Source: Psychrobacter luti
GTDB taxonomy: Bacteria > Pseudomonadota > Gammaproteobacteria > Pseudomonadales > Moraxellaceae
NCBI RefSeq assembly: GCF_014192115.1
Contig: NZ_JACHXL010000002.1
Location: 372,001 to 436,000 of the forward strand
Reading direction: 5' to 3'
DNA length: 64,000 nt
Position numbers and translations under genes: made by a program. Of this stretch, positions 48,201 to 57,307 are shown in pieces (within the stretch, counting starts at the first letter, position 1; each line of letters opens with the position of its first letter). Below the pieces are notes generated by a model that was not told the origin of the DNA, did not search any database, and saw only the letters and a list, made by a program, of their open reading frames with translations.

Positions 48201-49653
48201 GGTTAAAGTGCAGCTTAAAGTTTGGTGATTCTAAATGCGCGTGCGGCAAAATGGTAATACGCGTACCACTGTCTTGTTCCAAGTAAACCAAGGCATCGCG
48301 CTTTTCATTCAATAAAAACGCCGCAATGTCAGTTGGGACTTCTGCCTGTACTTCGCCTTGACGTTCTTTAAGAGCGATTTGCTCAATTTGACGCATAATA
48401 GATAGTGATAGCGAACGCAAGTCACGGATCATGCCATTACCATGGCAGCGAGGGCAGATATAGCCAGTCGACTCTTCTAGTGATGGACGCAGACGCTGAC
48501 GGCTCATCTCCATCAAACCAAATTTAGAGATATCACCGAATTGGACACGTGCACGATCGTATTTGGTCGCATCGACTAGACGTTTTTCAACTTCTTTTTG
48601 ATGCTTATTGTCATTCATATCAATGAAATCAATGACAATCAAGCCGCCCATATCACGCAGACGCAATTGACGAGCAATCTCATCGGCGGCTTCTAGATTG
48701 GTATGATAAGCCGTTTCAGCAACGTCTGAGCCTTTAGTCGACTTAGCTGAGTTAATATCGATAGACACCAAGGCTTCAGTTTGGTCAATAACGATTGAGC
48801 CACCTGATGGCAGGCGAACTTCACGCTGATAAGCAGTTTCGATTTGTTTTTCGATATTAAAGCGTGAAAACATTGGCTCATAATCGGTATATTTGCGCAG
48901 TTTCTCAGCTTGTTTTGGCATCACTGCATCGATAAAGCCTGCCGCTTCGATATAAGCGTTTTCGTTATCAATCCAAATCTCAGCGATATCGTCACGTAGA
49001 TAATCACGTACGGCACGGGTGACGACGCCAGCTTCTTGATGCACCAAGCGCGGTGAAGGATATTTTTGATTTTGTTCTTGGATGGCTTGCCAAATGTTGA
49101 GCAAGTGATTTAAATCGTGTTGCAAATCTTCTTGGGTTTTGCCAATACCGGCGGTACGAATAATGACGCTCATGCCTTTTGGTAAATCTAAACTGCCAAG
49201 CATACGTTTCATATCTTCGCGCAATTTACCTGAGATTTGGCGTGAAATACCACCGCCGCGAGGGTTGTTTGGCATTAGTACCAAATAGCGCCCAGCTAAT
49301 GACACATAAGTTGATAGGGCAGCGCCTTTATTACCGCGCTCTTCTTTTTCAACTTGGACGATGAGCTCGTCACCTTCTTTAATCAGTTTTTTGATGTTTT
49401 CATCGCGTGGATTACCGCTTAAGTATTCAGCAGAAATTTCACGAATCGGTAAGAAGCCTTGACGCTGTGAGCCATATTCGACAAACACCGCTTCAAGCGA
49501 TGGCTCGACACGGGTCACATGACCTTTATAGATGTTAGATTTTTTTTGTTCACGGGTACGATTTTCTAAATCGAAATCGTAAAGATGGTTGCCTTTACAA
49601 AGGGCAACACGAATTTCTTCGTTTTGAGTAGCGTTGATCAAAATGCGTTTCAT
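45265..49653 (-). CDS. rne: Ribonuclease E
   Basis: A 1462-aa endoribonuclease and degradosome scaffold. The N-terminal catalytic half (about 1-520) begins MKRILINATQNEEIRVAL and has the S1 domain. The 5'-sensor and DNase I-like region carry the metal ligands in VSIDINSAKS and VIDFIDMNDN. The Zn-link is CPRC at residues 400-403. The remaining 940 residues are low-complexity: Gln/Asn/Ala-rich, an Arg-rich RNA-binding stretch (RRRRKPRKSRPSKTRQRK, about 715-735), long Glu/Lys/Asp/Ala runs, and a conserved-looking block about 1150-1180 (IRGTVGEFIRAMLPEAQARLAAEGVINCFNAA). E. coli RNase E is 1061 aa, so the scaffold is about 400 residues longer. The basic tip KARTRKPKTEHKK is near the end. Confidence 0.96.
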   Translation of the reverse strand: MKRILINATQNEEIRVALCKGNHLYDFDLENRTREQKKSNIYKGHVTRVEPSLEAVFVEYGSQRQGFLPIREISAEYLSGNPRDENIKKLIKEGDELIVQVEKEERGNKGAALSTYVSLAGRYLVLMPNNPRGGGISRQISGKLREDMKRMLGSLDLPKGMSVIIRTAGIGKTQEDLQHDLNHLLNIWQAIQEQNQKYPSPRLVHQEAGVVTRAVRDYLRDDIAEIWIDNENAYIEAAGFIDAVMPKQAEKLRKYTDYEPMFSRFNIEKQIETAYQREVRLPSGGSIVIDQTEALVSIDINSAKSTKGSDVAETAYHTNLEAADEIARQLRLRDMGGLIVIDFIDMNDNKHQKEVEKRLVDATKYDRARVQFGDISKFGLMEMSRQRLRPSLEESTGYICPRCHGNGMIRDLRSLSLSIMRQIEQIALKERQGEVQAEVPTDIAAFLLNEKRDALVYLEQDSGTRITILPHAHLESPNFKLHFNRDGFAPSSYERITDTAQEHSDLGYEVDWQTAEKERPEQQPTRQPRQIADNSSNNNANSSQATTSANNQQSAPSQQQNTTSHSNDHRSNASNVSSARAPQPQTQIQTPTQSAPAVVATAAPVATQTTPVAAAQPKAVAWLSNLFAQAPQAQTTHSVSSRDAAEAIEALVNTGAQSLGSFGQVDNSVLTDNHQATAAPQDNAQQANNQQSNVNVNRQQAANNTADDNNDAEERRRRKPRKSRPSKTRQRKEPSDETNDNVASETTDSSISSADNKESNSQDKRQQDNRRPNDRNRNNRQDNDRNGNGSNENSKSNERHERTDADDKNANAADEQTRAKRKSNSQRQSRGKLERGATLNADNAQQNAKDGNGKSQSSSRRNQDPNEVILQVNEAAIELKAPEVVHLSLDDSKSVAAARQAPENQSVEKASNDADKQKIRQEDSTPKNADNQETVEQKTDSQAAKNSRKSVDSSEKSSKQVDTAEANHSDDNKVEEAKIAEPKVDQAQPSATEAKVQMSDTKSVDDTKVAAKKVDAKEVGADEQVTSISSDVQNDRPADSKKPVESQKPVDTTAKNEAATEKTQETASDVATDAEFKAGDDASNSKQPAFELNHDALFAKRYVTANKFGQASNDPRLVRRQQAQTPTTKTSVAEIPQANQQNKPTAVNMPAIRGTVGEFIRAMLPEAQARLAAEGVINCFNAAIALHVKQAQTATTDEVKVDSSNEPKVVTGETANQGFNFSNYGYQPLAADYLARFETMTQAVSQFAAAQGKTAVEPRAISKRASNDPRGQHPDYQEAAVVTTQEAPTNDTLTVDSDVNAHVDAHNVEANALANQGQTDEISADSEQLLKFEQVLKEENVAQSEALEAEGVKTVDSETKDAEAETTVSDIEQSENDQATEPTEQASEPATKEEIQAAKSKTTIASYKNMIENVAEQLLPQKGMFNLTTPKVPKARTRKPKTEHKKPTQAEKPESDDTDSES

Positions 49654-50905
49654 ATTGGTATCCTATGAGTACGCAGAACAACGACGAGACAGGCTTTAGG
49701 GCAGGGTAGCAAGTGGGGCTAATAATACAATTAGCTGAGTAGACGTTAATGAGCGGTAGAACGTAAAGCAGGAATGGGATAAGCGCGTGGGCTTTTCGCA
49801 ATCGCTTTTCGACCTAAATTTATTAGCTATAAAATACGCTAATGTCGGTAACATTCACATAGATAAGATAGGGTGTAAGGCTACTATCTATAGAGTTATT
49901 ATGAATAGGCTTGTTCTAATGATTAATGCATGAGCAAGTTAGTGGTCTTTTATGACAGTTGTCTTATCCAGTTTGGTGGTCAGCACACGTTGTAAGGGTG
50001 GCGGTGGATAGTGACTGGGAGTCAAGAGGTCACAGGTACTAAAAAAGCATCGTGCTGTCACAGTAATCAATCAAGGTCTAGCAATAATATCGCTGTTAAC
50101 TAAGGACTATTAAATAAGTGTCATCGTATAAAATAATGCCGTGCAGCGGTTATCCTTTTAGGTGAAGCAATTGGTCATTCTTTATTTATCGTTCTTTTGG
50201 GTATAACGTCAATAATATCTGGGGTATCTCAAAGCTAGGTGGCGCTGCTGTCGTCATCAGCGGGGCGTACTTGGCAAACAGAATAAATGACCGGCTTATC
50301 GGCACGGTGTCTCTTGTCTATTCTACTTATCGTCCTCTGTTTGACCACCAATACTCAGGCAGCTATCGACAATCAATTAATGATGCTCGATTCTGGCTCT
50401 AAACGACCCATACTTGCTCATCTGCGCGCCTAAAGGACTGTAGGATAAATAGTCATGTATGAACATAAATAGTTATCAAAGCAAGTCGTGGTTATGCGGT
50501 AGTGAGTAAATGTTATGTTGTTATCGTTTGATAAAATTGTTGTTACGCAATCTATCAAAGCGATGTTGTCTAATGTCACAATATTCTGTAATGATAAACA
50601 CTCTTATACTGATAATTTATCTGATACTAATAAATACAGTTTGGTACTAATAAATGTCAGCGTTGTTCTTACAATTTATGGGGCATTATAGGATATATCA
50701 AGGAATATAACACCCTTAAAATCGGATGAAACACACAAGCTTGGCAGGTTTTATAAGCTGGCAGCGCTTTACTAATCAGTACTGACCAGTAATAAAATGG
50801 CGCTGCACTGTCTGTAACAACAATGAATTATTGTCGCAGCCTCTGCTTAATTGGCGCTCAACATGCTAAACTATAGCAAATCTTTATGTAAATACCTAAC
50901 TAAAA
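49654..50905. other. Long non-coding region between rne and rluC
   Basis: 1252 nt with no ORF of credible codon use. Near rne it contains a GCTAAT/ATTAGC hairpin (49718-49735) in the presumed 5' leader. Near rluC there is a GCAGCGC/GCGCTGC pair (50761-50806). In gammaproteobacteria this divergent gap holds the long autoregulated rne leader and both promoters, which may explain the length. No known RNA family was recognised. Confidence 0.55.
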
Positions 50906-51931
50906 ATGACGAATGCCAAAATGACAAACGACGAAACTATCCACGAAGCTCCGGCTATCTTTAATAGCAAAACGCGCCCGCAAAGCGCCGATGACGAAAT
51001 TAGTAACTTTGAAAAGGTGAATTACCTTGAAGTCACTCGCCATCAGCATGACCAGCGCTTGGACAACTTTTTGCTCAATCGTCTAAAAGGCTTGCCTAAA
51101 CCGCATATCTATAAAATGATTCGCTCGGACGAAGTGCGCGTCAATAATAAACGCTGTAAAGCGCATGACAGATTGCAGCGTGAAGACGTCGTGCGTATCG
51201 CACCTGTCCAGCTAGCCACCCGTGATAAACCTATTATCAGTACCGAATTTGCCAAGAGTTTATTGGCACGTGTGGTCTACGAAGATGAAGGCTTAATTGT
51301 ATTGAATAAACCTTCTGGTATCGCCGTTCATGGCGGTAGTGGTCTAGATTTTGGCGTTATTGAAGCCATGCGTGAAGTGACGGGTAAAAAGTACTTAGAG
51401 CTGATTCATCGTATCGATAAAGATACCTCAGGTCTGCTGATGATTTCTAAAAAACGCTCATCGTTAAAAGCCTTGCAGCAGCATCTGGTCGACAAAACCA
51501 TCCAAAAACACTATCTATGTATCGCCAAAGGTCAGCCTGCACTGAACGAGCAGCGTATCGATGCGCCATTATTGCGCTATACGCTGGCTAGTGGTGAGCG
51601 CCGCGTAAAAGTAGATGCACAAGATGCGCAAGCTAAAGAAAGCCAGACAGATATTATCGTTCATGGTCGTTTTATGCTGGCCAATCAGCCAGTCAGTTTG
51701 CTTGAAGCTAAGCCACTGACCGGTCGTACTCATCAAATTCGTGTACACTTAGCGCATATCGGTCATGCTATCTTAGGTGATGATAAATACAATGTGCATG
51801 ACAAGTCTGGCGTACATCGTCTATGCTTACATGCGTGGCGTTTAGATATTCCCGGTTATGAGACCATTACCGCGCCATTACCAGATGAGATGGTAGCTTG
51901 GTTACCAGCAGACATTAAACTACCTGAATAA
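50906..51931 (+). CDS. rluC: 23S rRNA pseudouridine synthase RluC
   Basis: 341 aa; in E. coli RluC makes pseudouridines 955, 2504 and 2580 of 23S rRNA. An N-terminal tail of about 45 residues is followed by an S4 RNA-binding domain (RLDNFLLNRLKGLPKPHIYKMIRSDEVRVNNKR) and the RluA-type catalytic domain with the aspartate in HRIDKDTSGLLMISKK. Later motifs GRTHQIRVHLAHIGHAILGDDKY and LHAWRL are complete. The start could also be Met6 (50921); neither has a clear ribosome site. The divergent rne/rluC order is widespread in gammaproteobacteria and supports RluC rather than RluD or RluA. Confidence 0.95.
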   Translation: MTNAKMTNDETIHEAPAIFNSKTRPQSADDEISNFEKVNYLEVTRHQHDQRLDNFLLNRLKGLPKPHIYKMIRSDEVRVNNKRCKAHDRLQREDVVRIAPVQLATRDKPIISTEFAKSLLARVVYEDEGLIVLNKPSGIAVHGGSGLDFGVIEAMREVTGKKYLELIHRIDKDTSGLLMISKKRSSLKALQQHLVDKTIQKHYLCIAKGQPALNEQRIDAPLLRYTLASGERRVKVDAQDAQAKESQTDIIVHGRFMLANQPVSLLEAKPLTGRTHQIRVHLAHIGHAILGDDKYNVHDKSGVHRLCLHAWRLDIPGYETITAPLPDEMVAWLPADIKLPE

Positions 51932-52085
51932 GCTTAAAGGACTGATATTCAATTCTCAGTTTATATATTAATATTCAGTATGAAGCATAAACGTCACAGT
52001 CACTTATAAGGGCATGTCTTAGCCAAATAAGTGACCGTGACGTTTTCACATCCGGCATTCACGATGAATCGTTAAGGGTTAGTCC

Positions 52086-52799
52086 ATGACAGTAGTATCA
52101 CTCGCTAATAAATTCGCCGCAGCCAATACTCCTGAGTTAGCAGCCGAGCATCACTTAGCCAATAAAACGCTGATTATTTTTGATTGGGATGGCACCTTGA
52201 TGGATTCGATTGGCTTAATCGTTGAGGCGATGCATGTCGCAGGCGAGGCGCATGGCTTTACCACCACCGATCAGGCAATCAAAGACATCATTGGGCTGAG
52301 CTTAATGCGTGGTATTGAGATTTTATACCCGCAAGCAACCGCTGCGCAGAAACTGGCGATTCAGCAAAGTTATGCGGACTACTATATTCCAAACAGCCAT
52401 CGTACGCCGTTTTTTGCACCAATAGAAAATATGCTGCAAACGTTACAACAGCAAGATAAGCAGCTTGCTGTCGCCACTGGCAAGAAAAGAAAGGGATTAG
52501 ATCGGGTATTAGAGGGTTCTGATAGTCATCACTATTTTGCCATCACGCGCTGTGCTGATGAGTCAGGCTCAAAACCTGACCCGCAAATGCTGAGTGATAT
52601 TTTAGCCCATACTAAGCAGCCTATCTCGCAGGCGGTATTTATCGGCGATAGTATTTATGATATCCAAATGGCCAACCGTTTGGGCATGACCAGTATTGCG
52701 GTCAATTATGGTGCGGCGTCGAGTAGCGAGCTTGCTGCCCAGCAGCCAACTTATCAAGTCGATACCCCGCAAGCCTTAGCTGAGCTACTGTGTGCTTAA
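52086..52799 (+). CDS. HAD-superfamily hydrolase, phosphoglycolate phosphatase-like
   Basis: 237 aa. HAD subfamily IA hydrolase with motif I FDWDGTLMDS (nucleophile and acid Asp), a C1 cap of helices (VEAMHVAGEAHGF...LSLMRGIEILYP), motif II VATGKK, motif III SKPDP and motif IV IGDSIYDIQMANRLGM. Homologues next to rluC in Pseudomonas and Acinetobacter are annotated as phosphoglycolate phosphatase or HAD hydrolase; the true substrate is not settled. It follows rluC by about 150 nt and ends at a bidirectional terminator. Confidence 0.9.
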   Translation: MTVVSLANKFAAANTPELAAEHHLANKTLIIFDWDGTLMDSIGLIVEAMHVAGEAHGFTTTDQAIKDIIGLSLMRGIEILYPQATAAQKLAIQQSYADYYIPNSHRTPFFAPIENMLQTLQQQDKQLAVATGKKRKGLDRVLEGSDSHHYFAITRCADESGSKPDPQMLSDILAHTKQPISQAVFIGDSIYDIQMANRLGMTSIAVNYGAASSSELAAQQPTYQVDTPQALAELLCA

Positions 52800-52840
52800 A
52801 TAAACATTCGTTTAAATGGTAAAAGATGGTTATAAAAATC

Positions 52841-52877
52841 AAAAAGGGTTTATCGTTATTAGCGATAAACCCTTTTT
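52841..52877. terminator. Bidirectional terminator between HAD gene and engB
   Basis: A 15-bp perfect stem (AAAAAGGGTTTATCG with its complement) and 7-nt loop, with A/T runs on both sides, lies between convergent genes. Confidence 0.92.
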
Positions 52878-52928
52878 AACTAAAGACTGTAATTGGTTAA
52901 AAACTGTGACTGGCAAAAACTATGAGGT

Positions 52929-53714
52929 TTACTCGTCGTCTTTCTCAGCACTGTCTTTTTCAACACTGCCTGTTTGGGCAGCGTCCTTTGCAATCGCGTC
53001 TTCTAGCTCAGCACCTTCTAGTAAGGCAAAAGAGGACTCAATAATTTTATTTGCATCTAGCTGATACTCATACCAATTGCCCATGATACCTGCCAGCTCA
53101 TCAAGACCTTCCTTTCTTAACGCTGAAAATAGCTGAATCGTACAGTTTAAGCCCAATTGCTTTAGTCTTTTACGGGTATTCAGTAGCGCGTTTTTGGAAG
53201 CACCATACTTAAGTTTATCTGCTTTAGTCAGCAAGATATGCACTGGCAGATCACCATCTTTTGCCCAATGCAGCATTTGCTCATCAAAGAACTTCAGCGG
53301 ATGACGAATATCTGACATCAGCACTAAACCTGCAAGGCTTGAGCGCGATACGAGATATTCCTCTAATTCAACCTGCCATTCTTTTTTCATCTCAAGCGGT
53401 ACGGCCGCATAACCATAACCTGGTAAATCAACCAAACGTCTATCGGTATCGCCAATACTAAAAAAGTTAATCATCTGCGTACGACCAGGCGTCTTAGACG
53501 AGCGTGCTAACTGACGCTGATTGGTCAATGCATTAATAGCGGACGATTTACCAGCGTTTGAACGTCCAGCAAAAGCAATCTCTAGCCCAACATCAGGCGG
53601 ACAAAGGCGAAAAGTCGGCGCAGACATCAGAAATTCAGTTTGCTGAATGCGTTGACGGGCTTTGGTATTAAAATCCGCGTGTTCAGCGGCGACATCTTTG
53701 AACGGGGTACTCAT
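52929..53714 (-). CDS. engB: Ribosome biogenesis GTPase EngB/YsxC (YihA)
   Basis: A 261-aa P-loop GTPase needed for 50S assembly. G1 is GRSNAGKSS, followed by [17 protein letters not shown] (G2), [11 protein letters not shown] (G3), [10 protein letters not shown] (G4) and [12 protein letters not shown] (G5), all in TrmE-Era-EngA-YihA-Septin order. It is about 50 residues longer than the E. coli protein (210 aa) because of an acidic C-terminal tail ([12 protein letters not shown]...[10 protein letters not shown]). It is divergent from a cytochrome c gene, as engB is in Pseudomonas. Confidence 0.96.
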   Translation of the reverse strand: MSTPFKDVAAEHADFNTKARQRIQQTEFLMSAPTFRLCPPDVGLEIAFAGRSNAGKSSAINALTNQRQLARSSKTPGRTQMINFFSIGDTDRRLVDLPGYGYAAVPLEMKKEWQVELEEYLVSRSSLAGLVLMSDIRHPLKFFDEQMLHWAKDGDLPVHILLTKADKLKYGASKNALLNTRKRLKQLGLNCTIQLFSALRKEGLDELAGIMGNWYEYQLDANKIIESSFALLEGAELEDAIAKDAAQTGSVEKDSAEKDDE

Positions 53715-54122
53715 AAGTGACTCATTAATCTTGAAAAATTGGATACGGTAATAAAAGTTTTTAAATTAAGCAGTGCTTACAGCAGCGTATTGAATAGATG
53801 CGCTGCAAAAATAAGACTTTAATCATATAAGGGTTTTAGGATACCGCCTATTCTATACTATTACGGCGCTTAGTTATTGAAATAACGGCCATTACCCTTA
53901 TATTAATTACAACCTATTGGCGACATGGTCTTAAAATGGCTTTCAAGTAAATTGGTGCCTAGAGCAGCCTTTTGCTTTCTTAGCAGCCGTTAACAAAGCT
54001 AAACTATATTTATATATATTAATGTGACATATATTGTTACAATCTTTAGTAAGACAGATTGAATGAAAGACGTTTAATAAAATTATTGATTAAGCGAATG
54101 AAAAAACGATGTGAGGTGTCCC
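53715..54122. other. Divergent intergenic region engB/cytochrome c5
   Basis: 408 nt, very AT-rich (TATATTTATATATATTAATG around 54005-54025). Promoters for both genes are expected here but none stands out. Confidence 0.4.
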
Positions 54123-54458
54123 ATGTTCTCAATCACCACAACAGTTGCTAAAAGCTATCGCTTATTAGTTAGTACGGCAACCGCGCTCATAATTGGTACG
54201 GCGATGCTAAGTACTGCCAGTGCGGCTGATATTGCAACGTCCTATAATAACTCATGTGCCGCTTGTCACGATAGTGGTGCGCTCAATGCCATTAAAAAAG
54301 GCGACAGTGCTAAATGGCAACAGCTTATCAAACAAAAAGGTATGCCAGCGCTGATTAAATCGGTGAAAAGTGGCATGATTCAAATGCCTGCTGGTGGATT
54401 GTGCACAGACTGCAGCGATGATGACTACCGTAAACTTATTGAATATATGAGTAAATAA
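54123..54458 (+). CDS. Cytochrome c5-like monohaem protein
   Basis: 111 aa; GTGAGGTG precedes the ATG at 54123, which is better than GTG at 54111. A signal peptide ends near ASA-ADI. The haem-binding motif is CAACH (SCAACHDSG). A Met ligand is likely in IQMPAGG. The second cysteine pair, CTDC, two residues after it is the hallmark of cytochrome c5, forming a disulfide. The C-terminal helix is DDDYRKLIEYMSK. It is a periplasmic electron carrier. A cytochrome c4 gene follows about 360 nt downstream. Confidence 0.9.
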   Translation: MFSITTTVAKSYRLLVSTATALIIGTAMLSTASAADIATSYNNSCAACHDSGALNAIKKGDSAKWQQLIKQKGMPALIKSVKSGMIQMPAGGLCTDCSDDDYRKLIEYMSK

Positions 54459-54816
54459 CGCTCAACTTGTGCCTAGGTCATGCCTAAGTTATAAAGCTAT
54501 TAATTACTGTTGATAAAAAAGATATGAGGCGCAAGGTTGCTAAACCTTTTGCGCTTTTTTGTTTTTATTAAACAGGTGATTAGGATATGAGTAGAAAAAA
54601 AGTGCAATGCTACGATTAAGTAGGCAAATAGTAAAAAGTCTTGCTATAATAATCCAAAATAAACCCTGATATTAGTAAGTACTTTCGGGCTGCTTGTGAT
54701 AAAGACCGCAGAATATATGGCTTAGCTGGCTAAATGATGGCTCTGTATATCTTGCGTTTTTAAATAATACAATCATGCTAGATAATGCTTACGCCGAGTT
54801 AGTAGGATTTGTATCA
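54459..54816. other. Intergenic region between the cytochrome genes
   Basis: 358 nt. It holds the c5 terminator (54529-54560) and then the leader of the c4 gene, with TAGGAT as weak ribosome site. Nothing else was recognised. Confidence 0.45.
54529..54560 (+). terminator. Terminator of the cytochrome c5 gene
   Basis: A GCGCAAGGTT stem with its complement (two extra bases bulged on the 3' arm) and a loop of four are followed by a T-run. Confidence 0.85.
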
Positions 54817-55485
54817 ATGAAAAAGTTAATCGCTGCCGCCAGCTTATGTGTTGCAAGTTTCAGCGTACAAGCTGCTATCACTGTTCCTGAATATGATCTT
54901 AACGCTGGTAAACAAGTCGCCGAAACTGTTTGTGCTGCTTGTCATGGTGTTAATGGTGTGAGTCCTATACCAGCCCAGCCAAATCTTGGCGGTCAAAACG
55001 TGAAGTACTTATACAAACAATTGGTTGATTTTAAATCAGGCTATCGTAAAAACGGTATCATGCAATCACAAGTTGCCAATTTATCTCAGCAAGATTTGGC
55101 CAACGTGGCAGGATATTATGCGAGCCAAAAACCTTGGGGTGTGGCATTTGGTAATCCTGCAACCACACAAGAAGCGACTAAGCTATTTTTAGGCGGTGAT
55201 AAGACACGCGGTGTCATCGGTTGTGCAGGCTGCCATGGTCCAGATGCAGCAGGTAACGCTTGGGCTGCATTTCCACGTTTAGGTGGACAGCATGCTGAAT
55301 ATATCTCTACTCAATTAAAGCTTTTCCGTGCGGCTGGTCGTGTGGATGATGTTGACAGCGATGAGCAAAAACGTGTCAACGATGCCGCAAAAGAAGGCGA
55401 GGTGGGTATGATGCAAACCGTTGCTTCAAAACTGTCTGATCGCGATATTCGCATCTTGTCAGATTATGTGAGTGCTATCCACTAA
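54817..55485 (+). CDS. Dihaem cytochrome c4
   Basis: A 222-aa periplasmic dihaem cytochrome c4 made of two homologous domains. Start chosen at MKKLIAAASLCVASF (54817), a clean signal peptide cleaved around VQA-A; an upstream in-frame ATG at 54775 lacks a signal. Haem motifs are CAACHG (domain 1) and CAGCHG (domain 2), with Met ligands in IMQSQV and GMMQTV. The repeated LGGQ-x-x-Y pattern (LGGQNVKYLYKQL, LGGQHAEYISTQL) is characteristic. Cytochrome c4 passes electrons to terminal oxidases. Next to engB and cytochrome c5, as in Pseudomonas. Confidence 0.94.
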   Translation: MKKLIAAASLCVASFSVQAAITVPEYDLNAGKQVAETVCAACHGVNGVSPIPAQPNLGGQNVKYLYKQLVDFKSGYRKNGIMQSQVANLSQQDLANVAGYYASQKPWGVAFGNPATTQEATKLFLGGDKTRGVIGCAGCHGPDAAGNAWAAFPRLGGQHAEYISTQLKLFRAAGRVDDVDSDEQKRVNDAAKEGEVGMMQTVASKLSDRDIRILSDYVSAIH

Positions 55486-55551
55486 TTTGTCGCATGTTTA
55501 AATGAAATACTAACTTATGTACTTTCATGCAGCTGTTATGCTTTAGCTATT

Positions 55552-55575
55552 AAACCCCGATTTCGGGGTTTTTTT
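55552..55575 (+). terminator. Terminator of the cytochrome c4 gene
   Basis: A 9-bp stem AAACCCCGA/TCGGGGTTT with a 2-3-nt loop is followed by Ts. Confidence 0.9.
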
Positions 55576-55728
55576 ATAACTGTTAGTCCTTATATAATTT
55601 GCATAATCTTTTATAAAGCTTATATCAAATAAGTCGCCTATATATAAAGCTAATAGAAACAATATAGACGCTTATTAAAGATTTATATCATTAAATGTTA
55701 TTCACTTTGAATCGCTTGGATTTAAATT

Positions 55729-56871
55729 ATGATGATTCGCTATGCTTCTTACTTTATCGCCGCGCTGCTACCGCTATTATTGTTCCGTTGGTTTGCACCC
55801 GCATCCATTGGTGAAATCGACTTCTGGTTGCTTTGGCTGTTAGCGATGGTACTGGTCTCATTACCCGTCGTTTATGCTGAGATTGCCTTGGCCTATCGTA
55901 GTGCCGAGGCGCCTTTAGCGGGTATGCAAAAGCTCACTCGCGAGGCAGACGCCAGTTCCTTATGGCGCGGTTTTGGTTGGCTCGCAGCATTGGTCTCTAT
56001 TATTATTGCAGCCCTGGTCGTATCTGGTGCGAGTACTGGTATTTTAACCGCTCTAACGGAATTAAATAGCGCGCCTGATGTACCAAGCTTCGCTATTGCC
56101 GTAGGTTTAATGGTTATTGCTGTCCTGTTAAGTTTACTGAGCGTTGCACCTTTGCCGATTGGCTTAGGTTTAATGCTGATAGGGTTATTGCTGGGAGTGG
56201 CAAACGGTTTACCAAACGTTGCTTTTGCGATGACCGATATTAGTTTAAGTGAGTGGGCACGTGCCGTTGCCTTAGCATTGGTCAGTGTGGGTGCAGGTAC
56301 TGGCTTATATTGGTTTGGTCAACATTTAGTCAGTAAGCAAGCCGTTACCGCGGTAGGGGTGGATAATCATAACGCCCAAAAACCTTCTCGTCATCATGCT
56401 ACGCAAGAATATCGCGCAACCAAGCTTGTGCTACCAATCTGGATATTACAGCTCGTAGTTGGTGTCATCGCACTATTTATCAGCGGTATGGCATTACCAC
56501 CGATTGGCCAGTTACTGTATTGGGTCGGGGTGCTGTTTGTGGCCAGCTACTTACTACATTATAGTACGCAGCAATTGGCGCATAAATTTGGCTTGCTAGT
56601 CAGTGTACTATTAACCTTTGTAGTAGCGCTTTTATTAGTGATTGCGATACCAACCAATTGGCTGGTTGGCATTTTGGTGATTATCAGTAGTGTCGCTGTG
56701 TTATTACTGTCGGTTTTTGCCGGTTGGCAGATGAAAATCAGCCATTTGCGTAAGTCTTTAAACTTTGGCAATGAAGCTTTTTATAACTTATGGCGGGTTG
56801 CGATACGCTTGATTGTGCCTCTAGCGTTGCTGTTAGCGCTAATCGGTTGGGTGATGCAGTGGTTAAGCTAA
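55729..56871 (+). CDS. Multi-spanning membrane protein of unclear family
   Basis: 380 aa with about 9-10 hydrophobic segments spread over the whole length: residues 5-20, 32-55, 83-108, 122-145, 148-170, 178-196, 223-245, 250-275, 280-300, 303-325 and 355-378. A basic, His-containing loop (about 205-225) separates two halves. The LPVVYAEIALAYRS segment followed by a Gly/Ser-rich helix faintly recalls the start of sodium:neurotransmitter symporter (SNF) proteins, but the fit is weak and the protein is shorter. The stop codon overlaps the rnfH start by one base, so the two are translationally coupled. No substrate can be proposed. Confidence 0.75.
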   Translation: MMIRYASYFIAALLPLLLFRWFAPASIGEIDFWLLWLLAMVLVSLPVVYAEIALAYRSAEAPLAGMQKLTREADASSLWRGFGWLAALVSIIIAALVVSGASTGILTALTELNSAPDVPSFAIAVGLMVIAVLLSLLSVAPLPIGLGLMLIGLLLGVANGLPNVAFAMTDISLSEWARAVALALVSVGAGTGLYWFGQHLVSKQAVTAVGVDNHNAQKPSRHHATQEYRATKLVLPIWILQLVVGVIALFISGMALPPIGQLLYWVGVLFVASYLLHYSTQQLAHKFGLLVSVLLTFVVALLLVIAIPTNWLVGILVIISSVAVLLLSVFAGWQMKISHLRKSLNFGNEAFYNLWRVAIRLIVPLALLLALIGWVMQWLS

Positions 56872-57257
56872 TGAATGCTGTTAATAACCATGCAGCTGAT
56901 AACAGTGAGGCTAACGTCAATATGTCTCAGGCTGAGCAGAGCAATTTGATGACGGTATATCTGGCGTATGCAGAAGAGGCAGAGCGTCAGCATTACCTAA
57001 CCGTCCAAGTCAGTCAAGGTACTACTTTGTATGAGGCATTGGCGCAAGTGGGTTGGCTGACACAGTTTGAAGAGCTGGCAAAGTGGTGCGAACAAGTGGC
57101 TGATATGACGACGCCAACGGCTAAGCGTTGGCGTGTCGGGGTATATGCGCAAAAACAGCCGCTAAATTATACATTGCAGCCCTTTGATCGGATAGAGGTA
57201 TATCGCAGCTTAAGCGCTGATCCTATGTCTCAGCGCAAAAACAAATCTCGAGGTTAA
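56871..57257 (+). CDS. rnfH: RnfH-family ubiquitin-like protein
   Basis: About 128 aa, UPF0125/RnfH family (beta-grasp fold). The core VYLAYAEEAERQHYLTVQVSQGTTLYEALAQVGWL corresponds to the family start, where homologues begin with V-x-V-A-Y-A. The later block is VGVYAQKQPLNYTLQPFDRIEVYRSLSADP, followed by a basic tail. The function is unresolved; despite the name it is often far from rnf genes, as here, and usually sits beside bamE. The first 28 residues are an extra Asn-rich tail. The ATG overlaps the upstream stop (TAATG). It is convergent with bamE. Confidence 0.88.
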   Translation: MNAVNNHAADNSEANVNMSQAEQSNLMTVYLAYAEEAERQHYLTVQVSQGTTLYEALAQVGWLTQFEELAKWCEQVADMTTPTAKRWRVGVYAQKQPLNYTLQPFDRIEVYRSLSADPMSQRKNKSRG

Positions 57258-57307
57258 CCGTTAGTCGCTATGATTTGTTAGCTATTAGTCATAATTTGCG
57301 AACAGAT

